NCBI GenBank assembly: GCA_027317105.1
Contig: DAHVFH010000185.1
Span: 1 to 43,576 of the forward strand
Direction: 5' to 3'
Length of the DNA stretch: 43,576 nucleotides
DNA from: Cytophagales bacterium
GTDB taxonomy: Bacteria; Bacteroidota; Bacteroidia; Cytophagales; Cyclobacteriaceae
Positions 16,341 to 23,669 of this stretch are shown here, one piece after another. Below the pieces are notes generated by a model that was not told where the DNA came from, made no database searches, and saw nothing but the letters and a program-made list of their open reading frames with translations. Position 1 is the stretch's first letter, and every line of letters begins with the position of its first letter. The position numbers were made by a program, and so were the translations under genes.

Positions 16341-17435
16341 GTGGACATTGTAAAATACATTTGCTTTATTTTCTTTTATTTTGCTTTGGTTGAGTGCATG
16401 GCACAACCGAAGGAAGATATAGTTCATTCTCTTTCTGGTCAATTTCAATACAGTAACATTTGGACTGAAAGAGGATCGCTTCAGCAGTTCACGCAGAATC
16501 ACCCATGGATGGCACAATTGGATTATGGAATAGTAAAAAATACCCAGAGCGCTTGGAATTATTGCAATTGCTATACGCAAAATGGATTGTCTCTTGGTTA
16601 TATCAATTTTGGTAACCCCGTTAAACTTGGAAGTGCCTTTACCTTTTCCAGTTTCACCGAACCCTATTTACTGCACAGCAAGCGCACGATTATTTCTTTG
16701 CGCGGTTCAGCTGGTCTTGCATTTTTGAATAAAGTTTATGACAGCCTCACCAACAAAGACGATATTTTTTTTAGCACTAAATTGAGTTTTCTTTTGGGGC
16801 TTGGAATAAATATTTCTTATCGGGTCAATAACTATTTTAGCCTAAAAGCCTCGGCCCAATTCAATCATATTTCCAATGGAGGAAGAAAAGATCCGAATGA
16901 GGGCATGAATTTCCCCGGCTTCAGCATGGGGTTGGAATATCATCGGAAACAAGATGTCATGGAACATCGCGCGAAGGAGCCCTATACAGAGAAATCATGG
17001 GGAACAATGGTTCATCTTTTTGGCAACCAACGGACAGCCTGGCCGGATAGAGGTTGGCCTGAAGAGAAGAGATTGGTTTTAGGTTTGAATGTTGGACTTA
17101 TAAAAAGAATTGGAAGGATGAATGCGATCGGGCCAGGGGCAGAATTGTATTACGATGGGATCAATTCGGTATTTCAACAACGGTCTGGCCAAATTTTACA
17201 GACTACCGCAGGCGCAGTTAATTTTCAACATTATTTCTTTTTGGGAAAGTTATTGCTCGGCCAACAGCTTGCCTGGTACGTGACATCAAACACTGGTTTT
17301 CAGAAAAACCTGTACCAGCGTTACCTAATTGAATACGAAATAAAGAAAAGCTGGTATGCTGGCTTTTCACTGAAAGCCCATGGCGATCGCTCAGACTATT
17401 TTGCTTTTTCCACTGGCTATTTTATTAAGATTTAA
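16341..17435 (+). CDS. PagL-like acyloxyacyl hydrolase / lipid A 3-O-deacylase
   Basis: About 364 residues if the GTG at 16341 is the start (TTG at 16335 is possible); the open frame reaches back to 16254 into the previous gene, but a start here gives a good signal peptide (YICFIFFYFAL, cleavage near MAQ). The remainder is rich in amphipathic beta strands ending in aromatic residues, as in outer-membrane barrels. The key motif FNHISNGGRKDPNEGMNF (H176, S178 in this numbering) matches the catalytic His-Ser region of PagL. The family removes the 3-O acyl chain of lipid A in the outer membrane. Its C-terminus ends in FIKI with a preceding aromatic, as expected for insertion. It abuts the convergent ABM gene with no gap. 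Confidence 0.75.
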   Translation: MDIVKYICFIFFYFALVECMAQPKEDIVHSLSGQFQYSNIWTERGSLQQFTQNHPWMAQLDYGIVKNTQSAWNYCNCYTQNGLSLGYINFGNPVKLGSAFTFSSFTEPYLLHSKRTIISLRGSAGLAFLNKVYDSLTNKDDIFFSTKLSFLLGLGINISYRVNNYFSLKASAQFNHISNGGRKDPNEGMNFPGFSMGLEYHRKQDVMEHRAKEPYTEKSWGTMVHLFGNQRTAWPDRGWPEEKRLVLGLNVGLIKRIGRMNAIGPGAELYYDGINSVFQQRSGQILQTTAGAVNFQHYFFLGKLLLGQQLAWYVTSNTGFQKNLYQRYLIEYEIKKSWYAGFSLKAHGDRSDYFAFSTGYFIKI

Positions 17436-17732
17436 TTAAGCTACCTCAATAAACTTTTCCAGTGAAAAGGCCTGGCTTCTTTCTGAAAATAAAGTCTTCA
17501 CTCTTCCCCAAACCTGACCAAATAAGTCTGACTTGCGATAGTTCTCCAAACTCTCCTTTTTATCCCAGTAACTGAGCGTGGTATATATTGTTGGGTCATC
17601 AACATCTTTCAGCAATTGCAGATGCGAACACCCCGGAAAGTTGCGAATAGCCGTTTTGTTTTTATTGAAGATTTGTAAAAACTCTTCAACCCCAGCTTCG
17701 GTGAAGTGCATACGGACGATTCTTATTATCAT
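17436..17732 (-). CDS. ABM (antibiotic biosynthesis monooxygenase) domain protein
   Basis: 98 residues, a single ferredoxin-like ABM domain: MIIRIVRMHF first strand, NFPGCSHLQLLKD, IYTTLSYWDKKESLENYRKSDLF. These small dimeric proteins act as heme- or quinone-type oxygenases or have no known activity; this one lacks features that would decide. The ATG at 17732 is the natural start. It lies head-on to the PagL-like gene and about 100 bp from the DUF62 gene upstream of it in the same direction, so may be cotranscribed with that gene. Confidence 0.8.
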   Translation of the reverse strand: MIIRIVRMHFTEAGVEEFLQIFNKNKTAIRNFPGCSHLQLLKDVDDPTIYTTLSYWDKKESLENYRKSDLFGQVWGRVKTLFSERSQAFSLEKFIEVA

Positions 17733-17831
17733 GTTGGTCGAAAATAGTTATTTGTTATTAGTAAATACAAATTTGTTTTCAATCGAAGGTTGATTCAACA
17801 ATTAACAGATAACCATTAACTATTAACTTCT

Positions 17832-18605
17832 CTACTCATCAAACAAAATATTCACCGCACTATCGTACTCCATTCCCAACAAATCATTCGCGCGGCCTTT
17901 ATAGATTCCAATTTCCAAAAATCCAGTGCTGTTAAAAATTAAAAAGCAGTCGCCTTGTTCAGCTTGAAAATAGTTCGTGTGAATACGTCTGAATTTCTCA
18001 CCAGAAAATTGGATAGTAAATGTTTTTCCCTTGCTAAGAATGTCAAAATCAGTTTTAGCGATGTTGGTAATTAGGTTGCCGTAATTATCCACTTGCATCA
18101 CGTGGCCGACAATGTTTTTTCTTGTAGCCTTGACCGAACGACCAATCATTTTCTTGAAAGAAGTCAGCGGTTTTCCAAGGGTGGTTATGGCTACACCACT
18201 GGCTAATTTAGCTGCGGCTGGAGCGAAAATATCTTTTTCCGGAAAAGTAGATCCAATCGGATTGATGATGTTTATATCAACTAATTGTTGGTGTGATTTT
18301 TCGCTGATAAGGCCAAGTAAACCATTATCAGCACCTACAAAAAAGTGATCTTCAAGTTGCAAAGCGATCGAAGTGTTGCCGCTTGAGGCTGTGGAATCAA
18401 CTCCTACAAGATGTACCGTTCCTTTTGGGAAGTCGCGGAATACACTTTTTAGTACAAACGCACCATGCGCTATGTCGCAAGGTTGTATTTTATGGCTAAT
18501 ATCAACAAGGGTAAGCCCTGGATTCACACCCAAAATTTTAGCTTTGATGGCCGCGACATAATGATCGGTTTCCCCGCTGTCGGTGAGAAGTGTTACAATG
18601 GCCAT
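17832..18605 (-). CDS. SAM hydrolase (DUF62, SAM hydroxide adenosyltransferase)
   Basis: 257 residues. N-terminal TLLTDSGETDHYVAAIKAKI, central FVGADNGLLGLI, and VDNYGNLITNI with the family Asp and Asn residues of the SAM site. The family uses water (hydroxide) to split S-adenosylmethionine into adenosine and methionine; halide-using relatives are fluorinases and chlorinases. The presence of a halogenase elsewhere in the window does not make this a chlorinase: no such insertion is visible, and most bacterial members are hydrolases. Start ATG at 18605. It is divergent from phoH with about 70 bp between starts, so both promoters must lie there. Confidence 0.8.
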   Translation of the reverse strand: MAIVTLLTDSGETDHYVAAIKAKILGVNPGLTLVDISHKIQPCDIAHGAFVLKSVFRDFPKGTVHLVGVDSTASSGNTSIALQLEDHFFVGADNGLLGLISEKSHQQLVDINIINPIGSTFPEKDIFAPAAAKLASGVAITTLGKPLTSFKKMIGRSVKATRKNIVGHVMQVDNYGNLITNIAKTDFDILSKGKTFTIQFSGEKFRRIHTNYFQAEQGDCFLIFNSTGFLEIGIYKGRANDLLGMEYDSAVNILFDE

Positions 18606-18677
18606 CGGTTAAGGTCGCAGAATTATTTTTTATTAAATTTACTGTTCAAAATTAAATCATTTCAACCACTTTATTCT

Positions 18678-19619
18678 TTGATCCAAAAAACTATCACCCT
18701 CGAAAATGTTTCCTTGCTGGATTTCCTTGGCATTGAAAACAAGAACATCAACGAACTGGCTTCGGCTTTCCCAAAAAGTAGCATTGTGTCACGTGGGAAT
18801 GAAATCTTGGTAAAAGGAGAATCCCCAGACATTATTCAAATCACGGACGTATTAAATTCCTTGATCGATCACTTCCATCAATATGGAAAAGTGACGGAGG
18901 AAAATGTGCGTGGTTATGTCTCGCAAGAAAAGCAGGAGTTTGTGCCTGAAGATTCCACTGATGGCATTATTATTTACGGCACCCGGGGTTCGCCCATCAA
19001 AGCCAAAACCGTAAACCAACAAAAGTTGGTACAGTCGGTAAAAGAAAATGATCTGGTGTTCGCCCTTGGCCCTGCTGGAACGGGGAAAACCTTTGTTTCA
19101 GTAGCCCTTGCTGTTAAGGCGTTGAAAAATAAACTTGTTAAAAAGATAATCATCACCCGGCCAGCCGTGGAGGCAGGGGAGAACCTCGGCTTTTTGCCGG
19201 GCGATCTGAAAGAGAAGATTGATCCTTATCTGCGACCGATTTATGATGCGCTCAATGATATGCTCAGTTTTGAAAAGCTGAAATATTACATGGAGCGGGA
19301 AATCATAGAGATTGCGCCTTTGGCTTACATGCGCGGCCGGACTTTGAATAATGCTTTTATTTTGTTGGATGAAGCACAAAATACTACTCCCATGCAGATG
19401 AAAATGTTCCTTACCCGCATGGGGCCGGACTCTAAGATGATTGTGACTGGAGATACCTCGCAGATTGATTTGCCCACGAATCAAAAATCGGGTTTAAACG
19501 AGGCAGTTCGAATTCTTAACCAGACGAAGGGAATTGGCTTTGTGGAATTGAATGAACGCGATGTGGTTCGGCATAAATTGGTGCGGGATATTATTGAAGC
19601 GTATGGTAAGGCTGGTTAA
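18678..19619 (+). CDS. phoH: PhoH family ATPase
   Basis: 313 residues from the TTG at 18678 (MIQKTITLENVSLLDFLG), which matches the usual start of Bacteroidota PhoH; the open frame extends back to 18465 but that part is antisense to the DUF62 gene and unlike the family. No ATG lies in the right place. N-terminal KH-like region (about 10-95), then the P-loop domain with GPAGTGKT at 131-138, ITRPAVEAGENLGFLPGD, Walker B FILLDEAQ at about 227-234 and a GDTSQIDLP motif. PhoH proteins are cytosolic ATPases linked to RNA metabolism; the precise job is not known. Confidence 0.88.
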   Translation: MIQKTITLENVSLLDFLGIENKNINELASAFPKSSIVSRGNEILVKGESPDIIQITDVLNSLIDHFHQYGKVTEENVRGYVSQEKQEFVPEDSTDGIIIYGTRGSPIKAKTVNQQKLVQSVKENDLVFALGPAGTGKTFVSVALAVKALKNKLVKKIIITRPAVEAGENLGFLPGDLKEKIDPYLRPIYDALNDMLSFEKLKYYMEREIIEIAPLAYMRGRTLNNAFILLDEAQNTTPMQMKMFLTRMGPDSKMIVTGDTSQIDLPTNQKSGLNEAVRILNQTKGIGFVELNERDVVRHKLVRDIIEAYGKAG

Positions 19620-19620
19620 T

Positions 19621-19706
19621 TTATTCAAAATTAAAGGTTACAAATTGCACATTGAGCACGAAACCAATTTTGAATTTTGATTTTTGGAATTTTGAATTAT
19701 AAAATG
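19621..19706 (+). repeat. 80-bp direct repeat, copy A (before DUF1330)
   Basis: Runs from TTATTCAAAA to the start codon region of the DUF1330 gene and is nearly the same as 19997-20079 (shared core GGTTACAAATT.CACATTGAGCA.GA.ACCAATTTTGAATTTTGA). Differences are a few substitutions and small indels. Both copies end a few bases before a start codon. AT-rich, with TTTTGAATTTTGA units. Confidence 0.8.
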
Positions 19707-19708
19707 AT

Positions 19709-19996
19709 ATGCCTGCTTACATTATTGTAGAAGTAAAAGTTAACGACCCCGTTCAATACGAGGATTACAAAAAGCTAACTCCGATTTCTCTCGCTCCCTT
19801 CCAAGGAAAGTTTATCGTGCGCGGAGGGAAGACTGAAACTCTGGAAGGAGATTGGGAGCCGCAGCGGATTGTCGTGCTTGAATTTCCCAGCTCCGATCTC
19901 GCCAAAAAATGGTGGGCTTCGGAAGAGTATGCCTCGGCAAAGGCGCTTCGCCAGCGAACTGCTGAAACGAAAATGCTTTTGGTTGAAGGATTTTGA
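19709..19996 (+). CDS. DUF1330 family protein
   Basis: 95 residues, one DUF1330 domain (dimeric ferredoxin-like fold): MPAYIIVEVKVNDPVQYEDY, KFIVRGGKTETLEGDW, RIVVLEFPSSDLAKKWWASEEY. These are the three family hallmarks. Function is unknown for the family. Cytosolic. It is a separate small unit flanked by two copies of an 80-bp repeat; an ATG at 19704 lies out of frame just before the start at 19709. Possibly cotranscribed with comEC, 80 bp downstream. Confidence 0.88.
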   Translation: MPAYIIVEVKVNDPVQYEDYKKLTPISLAPFQGKFIVRGGKTETLEGDWEPQRIVVLEFPSSDLAKKWWASEEYASAKALRQRTAETKMLLVEGF

Positions 19997-20079
19997 TAAT
20001 TCAAAATGCAAGGTTACAAATTACACATTGAGCATGAACCAATTTTGAATTTTGAATGTAGAATTTTGAATTGATAATG
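19997..20079 (+). repeat. 80-bp direct repeat, copy B (before comEC)
   Basis: Second copy of the repeat at 19621-19706. It begins right after the DUF1330 stop and reaches the comEC start codon. The two copies bracket the DUF1330 gene exactly, so the gene plus one repeat could have moved or been duplicated as a cassette, or recombination between copies could delete it. Confidence 0.8.
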
Positions 20080-22140
20080 AAATGGTTGCCTTATCCGATG
20101 GTTCGTATAGCCGGATTCTTTACGGGTGGTATCCTTTTGGGTATTTATTTTCCTGAAGCTTTTCAGTTTAAAATTGTTTCGGCAGTAATTGCTCTTTTTA
20201 CAACCGTTTATTTTATTGCTACCCTTTCCTCTAAAGAAAACAAATTCCCTTTAGTTTCGGGGCTTCTCGGGTTATCCGTCATTTTACTGCTGGGTTTTAC
20301 TCGGTTGATTTTGTCAATCGATTCCAACCATGAAGATCATCTCTCCAACGTCAAGGGAAAAATAGAAGCCTACGAAGCCATTATTCGCAGTGTTCCTCAA
20401 GCGAAGGCCAAATCATGGAAAATTGAAGTTGAACTTACTTCGGTAAAAACAGAAAATTGGCAGCCCGTAACAGGCCATATCTTACTTTATGTTTCAAAGA
20501 AAAACCTTTCTGCCATTAATTGGCATTATGGAGATCATATCCTAGTCAACGGAAGCCCGCAAGAAGTGCGACCGCCTGCCAACCCTGGTGAATTTGATTT
20601 CAAACGGTTTTTGAGTTTCAAGAACATTTCACATCAACAATTTGTACAACCAGAAGATGTAAAGTTTATCTATTCAGCTTCCCGAAAGGGATTTATTTAT
20701 TATTCGCATCAAGCAAGGGCCTGGTCGATGAGTAAATTAAATCAATACGTCCATGGCGAAAAGCAACTGGCCATAGTAAGCGCACTGGTGTTGGGCGTGA
20801 CGGACGGGATCGACAATAATTTGCAAAACGCCTATGCGGCTAGTGGCGCCATGCATGTACTGGCCGTCTCTGGAATGCACGTGGGAATTATTTATGCCAT
20901 TGTCCTTTTTCTTTTAAAGCCTTTATCCAAATATAAATGGAGTAAAGGCGTTGTCGCTTTGGTGAGTTTACTTTTCCTTTGGGCTTTTGCATTCGTTACG
21001 GGTTTGTCGCCCTCAGTCCTTCGGGCGGTTACCATGTTTTCGTTCATTGCCCTCGCTCGGCCATTTGGTATGCGCACCAATATTTATAATACGCTTGCCG
21101 CTTCTGCTTTTGTTCTGCTGATTTACAATCCTTACTTGATCATGTCGGTTGGATTTCAACTTTCTTACCTTGCCGTACTCGGCATTGTGTATTTGCAACG
21201 TCCACTTTATAATTTATGGGAAATTCAAAACAGACTGGGGGATTGGATCTGGCAACTCACTTGTGTGTCTATTGCCGCTCAGATTGCCACCTTTGCACTT
21301 GGGCTTTTGTACTTTCATCAATTCCCAATTTATTTTTTAATCTCAAATCTATTTGTAATCCCGCTAGCGACCCTGGTGTTGGTAATTGGAATTTTTCTTC
21401 TGGCAATTAGTTTCCTTTCACCGTTGGCTTCCCTCGTGGGAATGGCGCTGGAAAACCTTATTCGAATTTTAAACTGGATCGTTTTCAAAACCGAGGCACT
21501 GCCGTTTAGTCTGATCAACAATATTCATTTAACGGTTTTTCAATGTTGGCTGCTCATGGGTATTTTGGTCATGTTGATTTTATTGTTTGAGTTCAAATCA
21601 ATCAAATGGCTTTATGCTTCATTTGGTTTGGCGCTGGGCTTTGGTTTCCTTCAGTGGAGTCACTTTTTGTCATCCGTGGATCAGCGCCATCTGATTGTTT
21701 ATTCCGTCAACGGCCATCATGCTTTAGAGTACGTTGACAGCGGTCGATCCTACTTTGTGACTGATTCTGCTTTGCAAAATGATAAAGAGCGGATTCGGTT
21801 TCACATTCAACCCAATCGGCTTGCTCATGGAGTTACAAAAATTCAATTCCAAATTCCTTCTCAGCAGGAGGTGAACGGAATCAGTTATTTTAGGATCAAT
21901 CAAAAAACAATCGGATGGATTTCAAGTAAAGGTGCTAAGTTGCCCTTGAATGGTTCGACTGATTATCTTTTGGTGAGCAATAACAGTCTCTCAAGAAATT
22001 CGATTAACACACTTCACACGAATACGGTTATTTTTGATGGAAGCAATTCTCGTTACTATGTTCAGGCGTTGATGGAAGAAGCTGGTAAGCGTAATATCGA
22101 AATCTATTCCACAGCAGAGCATGGGGCTTATATTTTTTAA
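20077..22140 (+). CDS. comEC: ComEC/Rec2-type membrane protein without nuclease domain
   Basis: 687 residues from the ATG at 20077; the TTG two codons earlier is less likely. N-terminal membrane segments (about 8-70), a DUF4131-type soluble domain with VNGSPQEVRPPANPGEFDFKRFL, then the Competence domain with its hallmark SGMHVGIIYAIV and many membrane segments (about 220-540). ComEC forms the inner-membrane channel for single-stranded DNA uptake. The C-terminal 150 residues are soluble and beta-rich but lack the metallo-beta-lactamase HxDxDH motif found in Bacillus and Helicobacter ComEC, so the nuclease is absent or elsewhere, as in other Bacteroidota. The next gene starts 10 bp after the stop. 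Confidence 0.85.
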   Translation: MKWLPYPMVRIAGFFTGGILLGIYFPEAFQFKIVSAVIALFTTVYFIATLSSKENKFPLVSGLLGLSVILLLGFTRLILSIDSNHEDHLSNVKGKIEAYEAIIRSVPQAKAKSWKIEVELTSVKTENWQPVTGHILLYVSKKNLSAINWHYGDHILVNGSPQEVRPPANPGEFDFKRFLSFKNISHQQFVQPEDVKFIYSASRKGFIYYSHQARAWSMSKLNQYVHGEKQLAIVSALVLGVTDGIDNNLQNAYAASGAMHVLAVSGMHVGIIYAIVLFLLKPLSKYKWSKGVVALVSLLFLWAFAFVTGLSPSVLRAVTMFSFIALARPFGMRTNIYNTLAASAFVLLIYNPYLIMSVGFQLSYLAVLGIVYLQRPLYNLWEIQNRLGDWIWQLTCVSIAAQIATFALGLLYFHQFPIYFLISNLFVIPLATLVLVIGIFLLAISFLSPLASLVGMALENLIRILNWIVFKTEALPFSLINNIHLTVFQCWLLMGILVMLILLFEFKSIKWLYASFGLALGFGFLQWSHFLSSVDQRHLIVYSVNGHHALEYVDSGRSYFVTDSALQNDKERIRFHIQPNRLAHGVTKIQFQIPSQQEVNGISYFRINQKTIGWISSKGAKLPLNGSTDYLLVSNNSLSRNSINTLHTNTVIFDGSNSRYYVQALMEEAGKRNIEIYSTAEHGAYIF

Positions 22141-22150
22141 AACTTATACC

Positions 22151-22924
22151 ATGGATTTAGTTTTGTATGAAGTAAAAGAACGCATCGGGTTGATCACCCT
22201 TAACCGTCCTGAGAAAAGGAACGCGCTGAGCAGCGAATTGGTCACAGCCTTGAAAGCGGCATTTATTCAAGCAGAAGAAGATACTCATGTGAAAGTGATT
22301 ATTCTTCGGGCCAATGGTGAATCCTTTTGTGCCGGAGCCGATCTCGCTTATCTGCAGCAACTTCGGAAATTTTCCTTTGAGGAGAACCTAGATGACTCCA
22401 ATCAGCTAAAAGCACTGTTTCTAAAAATATACCAACTCAAAAAAGTAGTGATTGCTCAGGTTCAGGGTCATGCGTTGGCAGGAGGGTGCGGCCTGGCTAC
22501 GGTGTGTGATTTTGTCTTTGCGGTACCCGAGGCAAAGTTTGGCTACACTGAAGTTAAGATTGGTTTTATTCCGGCAATGGTTTTGGTCTTCCTGATTCGC
22601 AAAATCGGAGAACAACGCGCTAAACAGTTGCTCCTGAGTGGTGAATTGGTGCAAGGCGATGAAGCGATCCGTTTAGGACTTGTAAATTTTGTAGAGAGCA
22701 AGCAAGAATTGGAGAATAAGACCGTAGTATTTGCCCAAAAGTTGATTCAGAATAATTCGGGTAATTCAATGATGCTGACAAAACAAATGATCGATCAGGT
22801 ACAGTCCATGTCGCTCGATGGGGCACTAGCTTATGCTGCTAGGATGAATGCAGAGACACGCGCATCGGAGGATTGTAAAAAGGGGATAAACGCTTTTTTA
22901 CTAAAAACAGCGATAAATTGGTGA
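22151..22924 (+). CDS. enoyl-CoA hydratase/isomerase family protein
   Basis: 257 residues from the ATG at 22151; the open frame extends upstream into the comEC end. Crotonase fold: LNRPEKRNALS (18-28), the first oxyanion motif SFCAGADLAYL and the second ALAGGCGLATVCDF, then FGYTEVKIGFIP, whose Glu supplies the catalytic acid/base in hydratases. Similar to the methylglutaconyl-CoA hydratase group used in leucine breakdown; a general enoyl-CoA hydratase is as likely. Cytosolic. No other beta-oxidation gene is nearby. Confidence 0.85.
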   Translation: MDLVLYEVKERIGLITLNRPEKRNALSSELVTALKAAFIQAEEDTHVKVIILRANGESFCAGADLAYLQQLRKFSFEENLDDSNQLKALFLKIYQLKKVVIAQVQGHALAGGCGLATVCDFVFAVPEAKFGYTEVKIGFIPAMVLVFLIRKIGEQRAKQLLLSGELVQGDEAIRLGLVNFVESKQELENKTVVFAQKLIQNNSGNSMMLTKQMIDQVQSMSLDGALAYAARMNAETRASEDCKKGINAFLLKTAINW

Positions 22925-22946
22925 ATTCCGAAAATGACTAAATTTG
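22918..22946 (+). promoter_or_regulatory. candidate promoter of the DUF433 gene
   Basis: TTG at 22918-22920 and an exact TAnnTTTG element (TAAATTTG) at 22939-22946, 18 bp apart. The -7 element ends only 4 bp before the ATG at 22951, so the mRNA would be leaderless or nearly so. Confidence 0.45.
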
Positions 22947-22950
22947 TAGA

Positions 22951-23196
22951 ATGAGCGCTTCCTATAAAAAGATAATTACCATCGATCCAAATGTAAGAAG
23001 TGGGAAACCATGCGTTCGAGGCATGAGAATTACTGCTTATGATGTTCTAAGTTATTTAGCGGCCGGAATGTCATCCGATGAAATCATATCCGATTTCCCA
23101 GAGCTTTCTCAATCGGATATCCAAGGATGCCTGAACTATGCAGCGGATTCTGAGAAGCATACACGTTTACTATTGTCAGCTGAGGTTTTTGATTGA
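22951..23196 (+). CDS. DUF433 antitoxin-like protein
   Basis: 81 residues, a DUF433 domain: ITIDPNVRSGKPCVRGMRITAYDVLSYLAAGMSSDEI, a winged-helix-like DNA-binding domain typical of antitoxins (VapB-like). Such genes are normally followed, with a short overlap, by a DUF5615 PIN-like toxin gene. Here the expected overlapping frame opens normally but stops after about 20 codons (see 23183-23245), so the antitoxin seems to have outlived its toxin. Expression may start from a leaderless promoter directly upstream. Confidence 0.8.
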   Translation: MSASYKKIITIDPNVRSGKPCVRGMRITAYDVLSYLAAGMSSDEIISDFPELSQSDIQGCLNYAADSEKHTRLLLSAEVFD

Positions 23197-23245
23197 CAAC
23201 CACTTTTCGCATAACTTGTGCAAAGTCCTACAACAAAACTTTTAA
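23183..23245 (+). pseudogene. stump of a DUF5615 PIN-like toxin gene
   Basis: In the frame that overlaps the end of the DUF433 gene, codons from 23183 read RFLIDNHFSHNLCKVLQQNF and then TAA. A FLIDN(N/H)-type start followed by a leucine-rich helix is how DUF5615 toxins begin (LLIDENLSPKLAKLL type), and the position and overlap are those of the usual partner. Only about 20 residues remain; no later part of the domain was found before arsR. The call rests on a short stretch and on gene order. Confidence 0.45.
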
Positions 23246-23269
23246 AAATTCTTTGTGTAATTGAAACTT

Positions 23270-23289
23270 TAATCGTAATATTACGATTA
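23270..23289. promoter_or_regulatory. ArsR operator, perfect 20-bp palindrome
   Basis: TAATCGTAAT|ATTACGATTA is a perfect inverted repeat ending 8 bp before the arsR ATG. TTTG at 23252-23255 and TAATATTA at 23276-23283 (20 bp apart) could be the promoter, in which case the palindrome covers its -7 element and the ArsR dimer would block the polymerase. A degenerate copy lies before arsM at 23641-23660. Confidence 0.75.
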
Positions 23290-23297
23290 ATACGCTA

Positions 23298-23624
23298 ATG
23301 GGACTTACCAAAACAGAAGAATTCAAAAAAACGCACTTGGATCTGGCGGCAGTAACAAAAGCGCTGGGGCATCCGGCTCGTATCGCCATTCTTCAATTTC
23401 TGATTAAAAGCAAGTCGTGTATTTGTGGTGATATTGTAGACGAATTGCCGCTTTCGCAATCGACCGTTTCCCAACATTTGAAAGAACTGAAAAATGCGGG
23501 TTTGATAAAAGGAAATATTGAGGGGCCGAGTGTCTGTTATTGTATTGACGAAAAGAATTGGGCTAGAGCACAAAAGCTTGTAAGCGAATTGTTTGAGAGC
23601 TACGTAGGCCAGGATTGTTGTTGA
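23298..23624 (+). CDS. arsR: ArsR-family arsenite-responsive repressor
   Basis: 108 residues, winged helix-turn-helix (LGHPARIAILQFLI, then LPLSQSTVSQHLKELKNAGLI as the recognition helix). C41-I-C43 (KSCICGDIVDEL) sits where the metal-binding CVC motif of ArsR is found, so As(III)/Sb(III) binding should release DNA. Further cysteines C80, C82 and the terminal C107-C108 may contribute a third thiol. It heads an arsM-arsC-acr3 run on the same strand and has a palindrome before its start; autorepression is the likely control. Confidence 0.88.
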   Translation: MGLTKTEEFKKTHLDLAAVTKALGHPARIAILQFLIKSKSCICGDIVDELPLSQSTVSQHLKELKNAGLIKGNIEGPSVCYCIDEKNWARAQKLVSELFESYVGQDCC

Positions 23625-23640
23625 TTTTTTTTGAGTTAAA

Positions 23641-23660
23641 TAATCGTAATATACCGATAA
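23641..23660. promoter_or_regulatory. second, degenerate ArsR operator
   Basis: TAATCGTAATATACCGATAA: the left half equals the operator at 23270-23289 exactly; the right half matches 7 of 10 positions. It ends 9 bp before the arsM ATG. It suggests that arsM has its own ArsR-controlled promoter with weaker binding. Confidence 0.6.
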
Positions 23661-23669
23661 CTATAAATT

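Noticed and set aside
17832..18605. DUF62 protein as a SAM-dependent chlorinase linked to the halogenase
   Set aside because: It is 8 kb from the cluster on the other strand and fits the hydrolase type; nothing points to halide use.
18465..18677. N-terminal extension of PhoH by 71 residues
   Set aside because: It is antisense to the DUF62 gene start and unlike PhoH proteins; TTG at 18678 gives the normal N-terminus.
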